Part shown: piece after piece, positions 52,262 to 63,480 of the stretch | Layout: each line of letters opens with the position of its first letter | Position numbering within the stretch: position 1 is the first letter of the stretch | Assembly: GCF_003589595.1 (NCBI RefSeq) | Contig: NW_020653750.1 | Span: 6,773,474 to 6,837,473 of the forward strand | Origin: Hyposmocoma kahamanoa | Lineage: Eukaryota; Arthropoda; Insecta; Lepidoptera; Cosmopterigidae | Direction of reading: 5' to 3' | DNA: 64,000 nucleotides | Position numbers and translations under genes: made by a program | The notes under the pieces: model-generated | The model's database searches: none | Seen by the model: only the letters and a program-made list of their open reading frames with translations | What the model was told of the DNA's origin: nothing

Positions 52262-54045
52262 AATAATAATAATAATAACGTTTATTGCAAAACATGTTGT
52301 TACATAATAGTTCTTATAGTAGTTTACAGTATCAAACATGTACCCTGCAAGGGCGTAGCTATGTCAATTTTTTAAATACACATTTTGATTACCATTAATT
52401 AAAATATCATTATAATGATAATTAAATCTAAACAAAATATTTTCTGAAAAGTCAATGACTTAATTGGAAAATGAATTTCAAATTGAAGTCTAAAGTATTT
52501 CAAAAAAATTAATCGTCAAATTATTCTAGAATTATATAATAATAGTTATAATTAATAATTACATAACATTTGTCATTTTATTAAATTACATAATTATGTC
52601 ATATTTTTTATAAATATAGGTAGTTAACATATCAAAATTCCTTGTTTATGACGTTATGAACAATTTTCCTTGTCATTAAAAAAATCTTGCAATGAATAGT
52701 AGCATTTTTGAGACAGATGTTTACTAAGTTGATTTTTAAACATTTTTACGCCATTTATCAGTTTTAAAAAGTGAGGGAGTGCGTTATAAATTTTAGTTGA
52801 CATCGAATATGGCCCCAAGTTGACCATTTGTAATTTTGAAACTGTTGTTGCTAGTCTGCATTTGGGTCTTAATTTTACTGAACGACAATGTAGAGGATAT
52901 GCATTCAAATTATTCTTGACAATAAGACACATTTGTAAAATATATATACATGGTAAAGTCAAGATATTATATTTAATGAAATACGATTGACAGCTTGTAA
53001 ACGAGTCTATATTAGCGAGTATGCGGATACATTTCTTCTGTAACATAAAAACTTTTTTTGCGTCAGTGCTGTTGCCCCACAATGCAACGCCATAGATAAG
53101 CCAGGCATAAGCATACGCGTAGTAAGCGCTAGTTGCTGTCCTAAGGTCAGTAGATTTTTTGAGCTCGTTAAGAGCATATGTGAAACTAGACAGTTTACCA
53201 ACAACTTTATTCACATGATCCTTCCAATTTAAATTTATGTCGATATTTATTCCTAGGAGGCAAAAGGAGTTTACAGAATCAAGCGCGATGTTGTTAAATT
53301 TATAAATTAAATTTATAGGGCGTTTTTGATAAGGTATAAACTGCATTAATTTAGTTTTGTTAAAATTAACTTCTAGATTATGGTCATTAAGCCAGCTTGT
53401 CATTAATTTCAAATTTAAATTCAAAAGTTCGTGAAGTTGTGTAATATTGGAGCAAGGCAGAATCATCGAAATGTCATCGGCGAAGAGAATGCAAGGAATA
53501 TTAAATTGATTAGGCAAGTCATTGATATAAACTAAAAATAACAAACATCCCAGGACGCTACCTTGGGGGATAGAACGATTTAAAATTACTTTGTCAGACC
53601 TGACACCCCTAATAAATCCCGTGCGGTGGTCGTAGAATTCAACGTCGACGAATTGGATGCGTTGCTGTAAATAAGGCACAAACCAATTATGAGCTGCACC
53701 CCTCACGCCTATGTCATATAGCATGTTCAGCAAAATTGGATATAGAACCCTGTCATAGGCCTTGCTCATATCTAATAGGATCCCAATTGCATGTTGTTTG
53801 TCATTAATTATTTTCAATATTTCGTTTACGTAATTGTAGATAGCAAGACCCGTACAACGTCCCTTCCGAAAACCGTACTGCCTATTATTAAAAATTGAAT
53901 ATTTCTCACAAAACGAATAAACTCTATTGTACATAATGGTTTCAAAAATTTTTGAAAATGTCGATAAGAGTGCTATTGGACGATAATTATCACAACAAGT
54001 CTTATCATTTACCATATATGTGTTATATTTTACATTTATTCGCAT
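52262..54045 (-). mobile_element. 5'-truncated LINE, tail-to-tail with the CR1-like element
   Basis: On the minus strand it runs from a truncated RT at 54045 to a 3' end with AATAAACG and a (TTA)n tail (52262-52280). Its 3' end faces the 3' end of the plus-strand LINE about 180 bp away. Confidence 0.85.
52654..54045 (-). pseudogene. LINE reverse transcriptase, C-terminal two thirds, frame intact
   Basis: 463 codons without a stop: DNYRPIALLSTFSKIFETIM, NRQYGFRKGRCTGLAIYNYV, LLDMSKAYDRVLYPILLNML, RSIPQGSVLGCLLFLVYIND, ILFADDISMILPC (catalytic FADD), then NFNKTKLMQF and FCLLGINIDINLNWKDHVNK, and a conserved C-terminal region with ALWGNSTDAKKVFMLQKKC and PYSMSTKIYNALPHFLKLI, ending in a stop at 52654. 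The endonuclease and the first RT blocks are missing, so it cannot act alone. The lack of any lesion over 1.4 kb marks a young insertion. Confidence 0.88.
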
Positions 54046-54845
54046 AATTAGTCTCTATTTAATCATTTGTAAAATACGTAGTTCAATAACCAAATTTTAT
54101 TTTATTTTTTTTAATCAACTTAAGAATAGTGGACGGAAAAGGAATTCGAGAAGGATTCACATTTTTAAAAGTAAGTGGCTAGGAATAAGTACAGAGGCTG
54201 CGTGTAAAAAGGTGGGATGACAATGGTGGTCAGAATCGTCACAATATTATGTACTACAATTGTTTGTAACCAAGCTAGGAATTCACAAATTCGTGATGGT
54301 ACAATGAGATACAACAGGAATACATAAGCGCTATCCTTCTTGTTTCGTTATCTCACACTTTCAAAAAGAAAACCGATATACCTACCAACATAATTTTCTA
54401 TATTTTCTTCCTATTCAATATGGCGGTAAGGGATAGGCACTTTCCTCAAATAGAAATACATCTATTTCGACTTCCGTTCTCTTCTACAAAATGTTGAGAA
54501 TAGCGGTAAGCCACAGTGCATTCAATAGAAGCATATCTTTTAAGATACCTTTGGCGTTTGCACCATAAAAAATTGAATAGGATATAACATGAGCATATAT
54601 CATGGTTTTTACTGTTTGTCTTCTCTGTATAATATTGCTTTACATACATTATATACATACATTATAATATAATAATATATTTACATACATTATATTATTT
54701 ATTATAATACTACATATGTAAGTTTATTATGTATGTATAAGAATGTTTATATTATGTTATTTATTTTATACCATACAAATTATCGATTAGCTTCTAGTAT
54801 ATTGTTCTTCTTGTTTAAGTATAGCACCAACCTGTTTTTTATTTC
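54046..54845. other. No gene assigned
   Basis: AT-rich DNA with (TATA/CATTATA)-type simple repeats at 54640-54720. Confidence 0.4.
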
Positions 54846-54955
54846 TGTTTGGCCCAATGGTTGACTGGTAGAGAATGCCTTATGGCATTAAGTCCGCCAT
54901 TTGTACTTCAGTATATTGTACAATAAAGTTTAAATAAATAAATAATTTATTAATA
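54846..54955 (+). repeat. Lepidoptera-typical dispersed 3' end
   Basis: TTGGCCCAATGGTTGACTGG, AGAATGCCTTATGGCATTAA and GTCCGCCATTTGTAC, followed by ACAATAAAGTTTAAATAAAT. From memory this is a very common 3' end of retroposons in butterfly and moth genomes; here it stands alone. Confidence 0.7.
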
Positions 54956-57059
54956 TTTTTAGCTTTCGTCAATATGGGGTTGCACTTTGGCATAAGTAAA
55001 AAAAATGTTTTGCGATTATAGAAGTTTCCAAGTTGATTCACTGCAAGTATTCAATCTTTCCACTCTCGATAGGGATGAATAGCCCATCTCCGGTGATCGC
55101 GGGCCGGATGAGCGGCACAAGAAGCCTTTCAGCTACATCTTAGCTCACTGCACCAGGAAGACGAGGTTTGTATTAGTAATACGAGAGAATAGAAATGTTC
55201 CTTTTTCGGTGCTCAAAGCAAGTTATGAACAGGATCTCTAGCTGGTAGGAAATTATATTGTATGTGCCTGTAAACAGTATTATTCATTGTTGCAGTCATG
55301 GCATATAATTTATCAGCAAATCTTGTGATAAGCTTTTATTTTTGTTAGCTGGGGACTTAAGACTGAGAACACGATTATTTGTTAAGTTATTTATAATATT
55401 TAAGTTATATAATATATTTTATATATATTAAGTTATATATAATTTAATAATCATAACTATGAAACGGTTCGAGATTTTCGTGCCAAATTTAGCAAATAAA
55501 CCTATAAAAAATAGAACTTCTTAACAATAAACTCGGATTTGAAATAGTCCTACTCCTAATGACGATTATGTGGGTTATGACAATTTGACTTTCAGACAGA
55601 CTTTAACCCCAAAGAATGTAACTGTAACTTTCAAGTTAATTTATATGAAGGTGCGACTAATGCCGTCAATTTACTGTATTCCAAGAGTGATGTAAATGAA
55701 TTAGAGCTCCTTGACACATTCTTGGTCTTTAAATGTTAACTTCTTGAAGATGTACGGAATTCAATACTGCTGTAAGAGTATTTTTTAAACCAAAGCAGGT
55801 AACATTAAAATGGTGTTAGTGAAAATCACATGCAATTAACATGGCATAAAATGTTTATTATTAAAAAGAACCACTATTTGTGAAAAAGACTTTGGTCATA
55901 ATGAGAACAATGAAACAAATCGAATTATAATATTGGAGATTTAATACAATAAAACAAAATCATTGACATTTTGTGTGCCATATTACATCGTTCTTAGAAC
56001 TGATGAATTATAAATTCCTTAAATTCCATAAAAAATAGTAATCAACAACTAATCTTACTCTTGGTTATTAGTTTTTCATTTTCTATTTTAGTTCATTGCC
56101 TAAGGAACAAGGAAAAAGATTATCTAAATTCAATAATAATTAAACCATTCCTATTCCTCGTAGGCACTAGGTAATGAATGAAAATAGTAAAAAAAAAAAC
56201 CAAACTATATTCACCATTAAGCAGACTTCAAAATTTAAAAAAATATTAAAATTAAACCTTCTAAATAGTGTCGTAATTCTTTGTCATATTCCATGAACTG
56301 CAACCCGGTTGTACATCATTAATATTTTCGGGTGGTAACTGGTCAATTGAAGGTTAGGTCCGGGAACTGCAACCAGCTTCTGCATTATTGGTCTTTTTGA
56401 AATTACACATTTTCTATGATCATTTCAGTAGATACTTTGAATAAATATTTCTCAGGGTTTCTAAACGTGGGCGTCAGATCATAAACTTTTGTAGAGACTA
56501 GTTTTGAGTTTGGCATGTTGCATATCTTTTGGTGACATGTCACGGAGCTTCTTGATGCAGTTTGTGGCATTGAATCTGGTTAAATTATTCTCGATGGAAG
56601 ATTGTTGCACATTGGGTTTGATTACAATTTATTAGAACCGTCTGATATCCATAGTATTTTGTATTTAAAATTTCAGTCTTAAGATTGTTTTGATCTAGTA
56701 GCATAGCGTTGGTCACAGAAAATTGTTTCTTTGTTCTCTTTTAGCTCACCTAGGTATTTTCTTCTTTTTTGTGACATTATTTGTGTTTTTATATTTGTTA
56801 GCATGTGTAGAATATATTTTATACGTGTATGTATTTTGTTATTAATTAAACTTTGTGGTATGCATGACTTAACATACCTACAGTCTTTTAGACTATTGAT
56901 AGTAACTATTATGACATAATGTGTGCCATTGGCTGTGCCAGGGTACATGCTATCTAGAAATAAGATTTTGTGAGACATGAGTTTGCTGAATAAATGATGA
57001 TGGTTACTGTTACGTGAAGTGAGAAAAAACTTCATAAAAAGACGGAAACGCACTACAGG
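54956..57059. other. No gene assigned
   Basis: About 2.1 kb of AT-rich DNA. Short open frames at 56679-57053 (-) lack domains. CAACCCGGTTGTACA...GGGAACTGCAACCAGCTT (56300-56380) contains a weak direct repeat (GAACTGCAACC twice). Confidence 0.35.
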
Positions 57060-57122
57060 TATAAATATTTCTCTGCCTGCCCCGATGGGAGAACGGAGAG
57101 AGATACATGTATGTATGTATCC
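57060..57122 (+). repeat. Dispersed repeat fragment ending in (ATGT)n
   Basis: TTTCTCTGCCTGCCCCGATGGGAGAACGGAG then ATGTATGTATGT; resembles a frequent lepidopteran repeat with the CTGCCT.CCCC..CGGGAGA box. Confidence 0.5.
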
Positions 57123-57715
57123 AGAAACGGGCTTATTTGCAATATTGTATCTAAATCCGTTTTAGTGACTTGGTGAATAATAATCACCTAAACATATTAA
57201 CATACCTACATCTCCCAATAACTTTAAACTTTGTAGGATTTCTCAGTTGAATAAAATCACTTTAATCATGGTGATTTGAGTAAATTTCACTATAATTTAA
57301 ATGCATCGTATTTACCAGTCCTTCGTAGTTTATTAATTTCTGACTCTTATGGTCTGAATAAATAAATGAGATTAAATATAATAAATAATAAAATAAAACA
57401 AGGAAAAGAAATAATATTTTCAATAATAATTGAAAAAATACTTTCTACTTTGCTATAAAAAACCTCGGACAACACACACAAGTACCCTCACTACTGCATG
57501 CGTCGTCTCTAAAGATTGGTGTAAGTCGCGGTGTCATTAAGTGAGGGAAGGATAAAATGACGTAAGGAGAAGTTCTGTACTTGTTTATATTTGTTTTTAA
57601 ATATCGTAACACGCAATGTACTGTTAAAACTCGGACCTTTAAAACGCTGAAAATCACATTGTTCGTACTTAACAACATTAAAGTAAACGCTGTAAGTGGT
57701 ACAATTTTAATAATA

Positions 57716-58988
57716 GGGGTTAAAGTATGAAATTGCCGATTTGTACTGAAAATCTAAATTGTTTATTTTTTAAATTTTTAACAAATTTATTTAATCAAAA
57801 TAGTTGCCATTATTATCTATACATTGCTGCCATCTAATGGGAAGGTTATTAATGCCTTTGCGATAGAACTCCGACGATCTAGACTGCACAAACTGTGTGA
57901 AAGCATTTTGTACTGCCTCCTGGGAAGAAAACTTCTTGTCACGTAGATAATTGTCCAAATCACGAAAAAAATGGTAGTCCGTTGGAGCAAGGTCTGGTGA
58001 ATACGGAGGATGACGAATGGTTTCTAACTGCAGTTCCTGAAGGGTCAAAATGGTTTCTCGAGCTGTGTGAGGTCTCGCGTTGTCGTGGAGCAATAATGGT
58101 GAAGATCGATTCATGAGTCGGGGCTGTTTTACTGCTAGTTTTGTCAACATGGTTCGGAGTTCGGCACAATAGACATCTGCCGTTATTGCTTGACCAGATC
58201 GGAGAAAACTATAGTGAATAACACCATGCTGAGACCACCAAACAGTTACCATTACCTTTTTATTGGTAAGTTTTGCTTTAGGACACTGTTGTGGCATTTG
58301 ACCTGGGGTCAGCCATTGCATTTTTCTTTTCCGGTTATCATAAAGAATGCACTTTTCATCACATGTTACAATTCGATCCAATATTCCTTCATTTCCGTAC
58401 CGGTTCAACAAGGCAACACAAGTTTCAACACGCGTTTCTTTCTGCAGATCAGTCAAATCATGAGGCACCCATTTTTCGTATTTTTTTATTTTATTGATTT
58501 GACGCAAGTGAGTCAATATTGTGGGTAAGGTAACGTTAAACCATGCCGCTAATTCCTGGGTAGTTTGACTAGGATCGGCTTCCACTATCTCTCTTAATTC
58601 ATCGTTATTTACCTGTGTGGACTTCCTCGTGGCTCGTTCTTTAAGTCGAAATTTCCATCACGAAAGCGTTTAAACCAAAATCGCACGGTGCGTTCATTAG
58701 TAGACCCCTCTCCAAACGCAGCATTGATATTGCGGGCTGTTTCTGCCGCGTTAGTTCCGCGTCGGAACTCGTATTCAAAAATCACTCGAATTTTCGCAGT
58801 ATCCATCTTTCTTGTCTAAATTGAATAACAAAAACAATTGAAAGTCGATATTCAAATGTTTCAAATTTAAAAAAAAAAATCACAGAAACCATTTGAAAAA
58901 AGTTTCATTCGAAAACCTCAAACCATGAAGATTCTATGAAAATTCAAAGAACCTATTGCAATAAAACGGCAATTTCATACTTTAACCC
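57716..58988 (-). mobile_element. Full-length mariner transposon
   Basis: The inverted termini GGGGTTAAAGTATGAAATTG (57716) and its complement at 58961-58988 match almost perfectly over about 26 bp, flanked by TA at 57714-57715 and 58989-58990. Length 1273 bp with one transposase gene, as usual for mariner. Confidence 0.95.
57791..58806 (-). pseudogene. mariner transposase with one frameshift
   Basis: ATG at 58806. The N-terminal HTH part shows IRVIFEYEFRRGTNAAETAR and RTVRFWFKRFRDGNFDLKNE; a one-base shift at about 58615 leads into VNNDELREIVEADPSQTTQE and the second HTH. Then WVPHDLTD, the first catalytic Asp in VTCDEKCILYDN (usual text TGDEKW; both Gly and Trp are Cys here), the second in LLHDNARPHTA and the third in YSPDLAPTDYHFF, with 34 residues between the last two (DD34D). 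It ends at 57791. The enzyme would cut and paste the element at TA; the frameshift and the two Cys changes make activity unlikely. Confidence 0.92.
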
Positions 58989-59169
58989 CTAATATTAGGG
59001 AACGCTAAAATGCTGTAATCAGGGGCACAGAAAAAAAATTTAATTACGTGTTCTTGATGTAACGCACATTTCGCAAAAAACACTGGATTTTATGTGGGTT
59101 AAATCGTTTTAAAATTCCTTAGTCAGAAAAAAGCGTTAAAAAATTATGCTGTCCAGAGTTTATTTCTCA

Positions 59170-59970
59170 TTTTAGAGACATGAGACCCAGACCAATCGAA
59201 GCAGAAAAAGAAACTAAACGAGAATATGCAAAAAAATTTTTGCAGGTATTACGGGTTACAGCATTATCGCTTTCCAGCAACGATATCCCTTTTGCGGAAA
59301 GCACTTTGGCGTCTTGTACAACTTTAAGGGTTGCAGGTCGTACAAGTATCTGTATCTTTGCCTGTACCAGCTCATGGCAGACGCTGCATATAGGCAAAGA
59401 GCTTGGGATGATGTAGGAGACCGACGTGTTCTGCAGGAGCTTATAAGTGGATGGGTGGGTGTAAATGTAGCCAGGTTAATTCGAAACAGGCGACTCGGTT
59501 CGTGTGGCGGTTGCTCTTCGCCTGGGCTGCGATGTATGCGAATAACATCAATGCATTTGCGGTGCTACGGTAGAGGCGAGCGGCCGTCATGCCCTGAGTT
59601 GCTGCCGATGAGCAGATGGGAGATTTTCACGGCATCATGCCTTAAATGAAATCATCCGTCGGGCGCTAGTTTCAGCAAATATTCCATGCGTGCTGGAACC
59701 TCCAGGCCTCAGTCGATCAGATGGGAAAAGGCCCGACGGAATGACTTTGGTGCCGTGGGAGAGGAAGAGGTGTCTCCTGTGGGACGTTAAAAAAATTGTA
59801 TCGGAAATCGGGCGACGGCTAAGGGAGAGTGGAGATGACTCTCGCGCCGGATTGTTCTTGGCGCAAAGATTGTCCATTGACATACAGCGAGGAAATACGG
59901 CAAGCGTGATGGGCACCTTTGCACCGGGCTCAGTCAGGGGCGTGCTTTTTGACGAGTGTGAGCACTGAGC
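59170..59970 (+). pseudogene. Retroelement C-terminal region with zinc motif
   Basis: Plus strand in several frames. The upstream part (59390-59630) reads like the end of an RT with QCICGATVEASGRHALSC (a C-x-C...H...C zinc-type motif). From 59635 HHALNEIIRRALVSANIPCV, LEPPGLSRSDGKRPDGMTLV, PWERKRCLLWDV, then after an internal deletion of the middle part RAGLFLAQRLSIDIQRGNTA and SVMGTF. I know this domain as following RT in some animal non-LTR elements, but I cannot name the clade. A TGA ends it at 59968. Confidence 0.65.
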
Positions 59971-60021
59971 CATGTAATTTGTAATTTCTTGATTTATTTA
60001 AATTATTTGTTATTCGTGACT

Positions 60022-60095
<74 letters not shown>

Positions 60096-60130
60096 AATAT
60101 ATATTTATATATATATTATATATATATTTA
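60022..60130. repeat. (TA)n microsatellite
   Basis: Long AT dinucleotide run with a few interruptions (60022-60053, 60059-60091, then imperfect to 60130). Self-complementary, so it can form cruciforms. Confidence 0.95.
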
Positions 60131-60517
60131 ATATATATGTATTAAAAAAAATAAACTACACATGAAAGAAAAATATAAGGAGAATAATATTTTTTAATAA
60201 AAATACTGACAGACATAACATTAACACGAGGAATAAAAATAAACTCACAAAAACTTTATACTAAAGGGTAATAAACAACTTCTGCGTACTTAGATGACAA
60301 TAATCTGTGGTAGTGACCCGTTTTGCAGGTTGTCTCAATCTAAGATGTTTGAAATAAATATTATATATGTTAAATGTATTCATATTCATATATTTATTGC
60401 ATTTCTACATGGTTTCCTTAGATCTAGAATACATTTAAATTGTCCCATAGACATGTAGCACCCTCCTGAGGCGTCGCAATATATGAGAGAGAACATACAA
60501 ATAGTTAATTAATATAC
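60131..60517. other. No gene assigned
   Basis: AT-rich sequence following the microsatellite. Confidence 0.4.
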
Positions 60518-60640
60518 ATTTCATACTTACGTCAAATAATAATAATGACTACAACTTATATAATTAAACACCAAGAAGTAATATTACATTTCATACTTAA
60601 GTCAAAAATAATGATAATCTACAAATTATATAACCATTAC
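60518..60640 (+). repeat. Imperfect tandem duplication of about 60 bp
   Basis: ACATTTCATACTTACGTCAA...CAACTTATATAA (60516-60563) is repeated at 60588-60640 as ACATTTCATACTTAAGTCAA...CAAATTATATAA. Confidence 0.75.
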
Positions 60641-60960
60641 ATGTCAACAATATTAAATTTGATGCCAATAAATGTATACAGTATTAATTGTTGAAAATTA
60701 TTTAAGTATTTGTGTATTGTCATAATTATTTATTATTATTATTTAAATGTATATTTAAAAGAGCAACCCCTAGAGTTTCTTGCTCCTATCAAATCGCAAA
60801 AATAATGGAAAGACAAATAATACATTTAATAGCGAATCCTGATGAATTTGATGCTTCAGCTAGCGGACCTCGCCTTGATAGGACCTGATTGTCCGTATGG
60901 TAGGATGAAGTAGAAGACACATTTGTCCAGTTAATACCATTCAGTTAATGGTTCCTGCCT

Positions 60961-61170
60961 GCCTCCATGGTCGAACGGTTACCTTGCCGAACTGCTACGC
61001 AGAAGTCCCACGGTCGATTCTCAGACCGGGAGAAATATTTGTATGGCCTACAGTTGTTTCTCTCGTGAGTTTGGGTGTAATTTGTGGTTGTCTATGTGTG
61101 TGTCCATGGCACCAGTGATACAGAGTTTCCCTAGTGTGGGGCTATGTTGAGTGTGTGCGTGCGTTATGTG
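60961..61170 (+). repeat. tRNA-derived SINE, family 2, copy 4
   Basis: Head GCCTCCATGGTCGAACGGTT; the B box is altered (GGTCGATTCTCAGACCGGG); body as in the other copies with more changes; the tail lacks the ATT repeats. This is the oldest-looking copy of the four. Confidence 0.85.
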
Positions 61171-62069
61171 CGGTTTAGAACAATGAAGTTTGCTTAATAG
61201 TTATCTATATTCATAGAACTATGATTGTAAAAACGCATTAGAAATTTTGAAACAGGTTTAAAGGAGTTGTAGTATGGATGCACATAAAACAATAACAACA
61301 AGCGAAATATTCAAACACGTCCATATTAAATAATATAGTTAGTTGTATACATATGTATATAATATAACCAACTTGTTTTTGCGGCTTATTTTATTGCAAG
61401 CTTGCAATTTGTTATTTCTCGTACCTACAATGTTATGTCAATGAAATAACTGCTATTTTGCTATAACATATTTCTTTTTATTTCTAACTGATTTTTTTTA
61501 CATATTGCTCATAAAAAGTTTGATGACCCATAACTTGCTACCTGGAGAGGTTTTATTCGAGATTTTTCTCTCAAACATTTTCCTTGCCAAGTGCAGCTAG
61601 TAGCTAATATGAATGTATTCGGAGTTCCGCCTTATAACATGGTGTAAGGGTTGGGTCGTGAATGTCGGAGTAACTTAACAGGGTCTGTAACGAACCCTAA
61701 TTTCGGACGGTAATAAATCCACGGTACAAATGTTTTATTGTAAGGTGATGGAGCTAGAAACACAAAGCGAAATTATTTAGACACAGGACTGTGATACGGC
61801 TTTTGTATACATAAGCGACCCAGATAAGTCACAAGTTGATTTGTACCGTTGAGCAGTATCGTGTGTGTACTATAAATGTATTCTCAATCTCAAAAATCTC
61901 AATTGCAATCAAAAATATTAACATCTATATAAAATTTAAAAGTACTTAATTGTTCTACGCCAGGCATACAATGCGTATTGGAGTGTGATGTTAGGTATAC
62001 TTTTTAGACATCGCATATATCTTGCCGTGATAACCACATACCAAATCCTTTTTCTATTTATTTATCTAC
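61171..62069. other. No gene assigned
   Basis: AT-rich DNA without coding signal or clear repeat. Confidence 0.4.
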
Positions 62070-62620
62070 AGTCAGTCGCCAGTCATCGAACACAAGCTGT
62101 CGTTTCAGTCTTCTAATGTTGCCACCATCAACCAGTGTTTTAGCGAAAGGATTCGGATGAGTATTGAGCGGATTCGTGTGTTTACGTACATACAGGACCG
62201 TCATTTCTAGAATCGTTGGAATCTCCAGGTATTCGAATATTATTTGGATTCCAGTGTTCCTGGTGTATCATGTGACAGCACTGACAGTTCGAAGGGTGTT
62301 TTGGACTCTTTATAGTTTCCTAAAGTTCCCGCCTCCCAGTGGGCGCTGAAAAGTCCTAGGGTGATAGGGGCCATGTAGGGTCCTCGGAAGCAATTGTGAT
62401 TTTTTGTGTTAAGTTAATATAAAAAATCCGTGTTTTCAATAATTTTTTTGTGGGCGGTGAGCCAAAAAGTTTTGGAACCTATGCATTGATGTTTGATTTG
62501 GAGGGGGTGGCCCATAATTGAATGCCATAAAGTCATATTGGCTTTAATATGGTACAGTACACTATGAGCTTGTTACTAAGAGACAGGGCGGACTGCCGAC
62601 CCAGAAGCCATAACAAGTTT
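62070..62620 (-). pseudogene. Jockey-clade RT, C-terminal remnant
   Basis: Minus-strand translation gives GRQSALSLSNKLIVYCTILK, LYGIQLWATPSKSNINA, then after frame changes EIPTILEMTVLYVRKHTNPL, NTHPNPFAKTLVDGGNIRRL and KRQLVFDD. These are the thumb and C-terminal blocks of Jockey reverse transcriptases. Stops, including one at the Trp before LYGIQLW, and indels show that it is dead. Confidence 0.8.
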
Positions 62621-63480
62621 CTAAATGTTTGTTTCTTTTTTTTTTGCCTATAACATATTCATCTCTATTTTTCGATTATTAATTCAATTTCAATTATTAA
62701 GCAAATTTCCAAACGATCCGGGCGCACTAATGCGAGCGTCGTCGCGTCGCTAAGCGTTGTAGTTGAAATACAGAACGCGACGCGACGCTTCAACTCTGCG
62801 CCAGTGTGAGTTGAGCCTTAAACATTACTGTTTTGTTATAAACAGTACAAAATGTATAAATGCAAGTTTAGTTCTCCAGTTGAAGTATTTTGAGATGGTA
62901 TATGCATTGTTCACATCAAGAGAAATGTGTTTTTTTTCTATTTTGTTTTCAAACTTGTTCGACGCTCAGTTCTTTGTGGGTTACTTTTTAAAAGTTTTCT
63001 ACGATAAAGCCGAGGCTTAGACCACTATTGGTAGAGACGATGCGATGTGTCCGTGTATAAACGTAACAGCTATAGATAAATTGTCAATACTAAATCCGCT
63101 TGCACTAAAACGAAATGCATCGTCAATATCACTTGTTTTTAATTTAAACTATGTGACACACATGTACGTAATATAATAATAGTCACGTGGTTAAAACGAT
63201 GATGGTAATACAATTAAGCACAGCAGTGGCTAAGTTGTACTGGGTTCGATTTCCTAGTTTTATTTTCCCTATGAGGGTAGAAAATCAAATAAAGAATTAC
63301 GGTAATTTATAATAGTTAATTAAAAAAAAAAAAAATTAATTCACGAATAAAAATTTAAAAAAACGGTACATATATTTATCACGGGTTGTGGTATCGTGTC
63401 TTAAGACTTTAGGTTTTCCGTTTCCGAGTATGATACTCCCCTGTATATTTGCCGGCGCAGAAAAAGGGCCACAGCACGAG
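62621..63480. other. No gene; possible MITE end and tRNA-like remnant
   Basis: 62725-62820 is CpG-rich (repeated CGACGCGACGC words) and ends in CAGTGTGAGTTGAGCCTTAA, which looks like a TTAA-type MITE terminus. 63229-63273 has TGGCTAAGTTG and GGGTTCGATTTCC, like A and B boxes placed too close, perhaps a deleted SINE. Confidence 0.35.

Noticed and set aside
60022..60130. Regulatory or origin function of the AT-rich tract
   Set aside because: It is a plain TA microsatellite; no additional signal.
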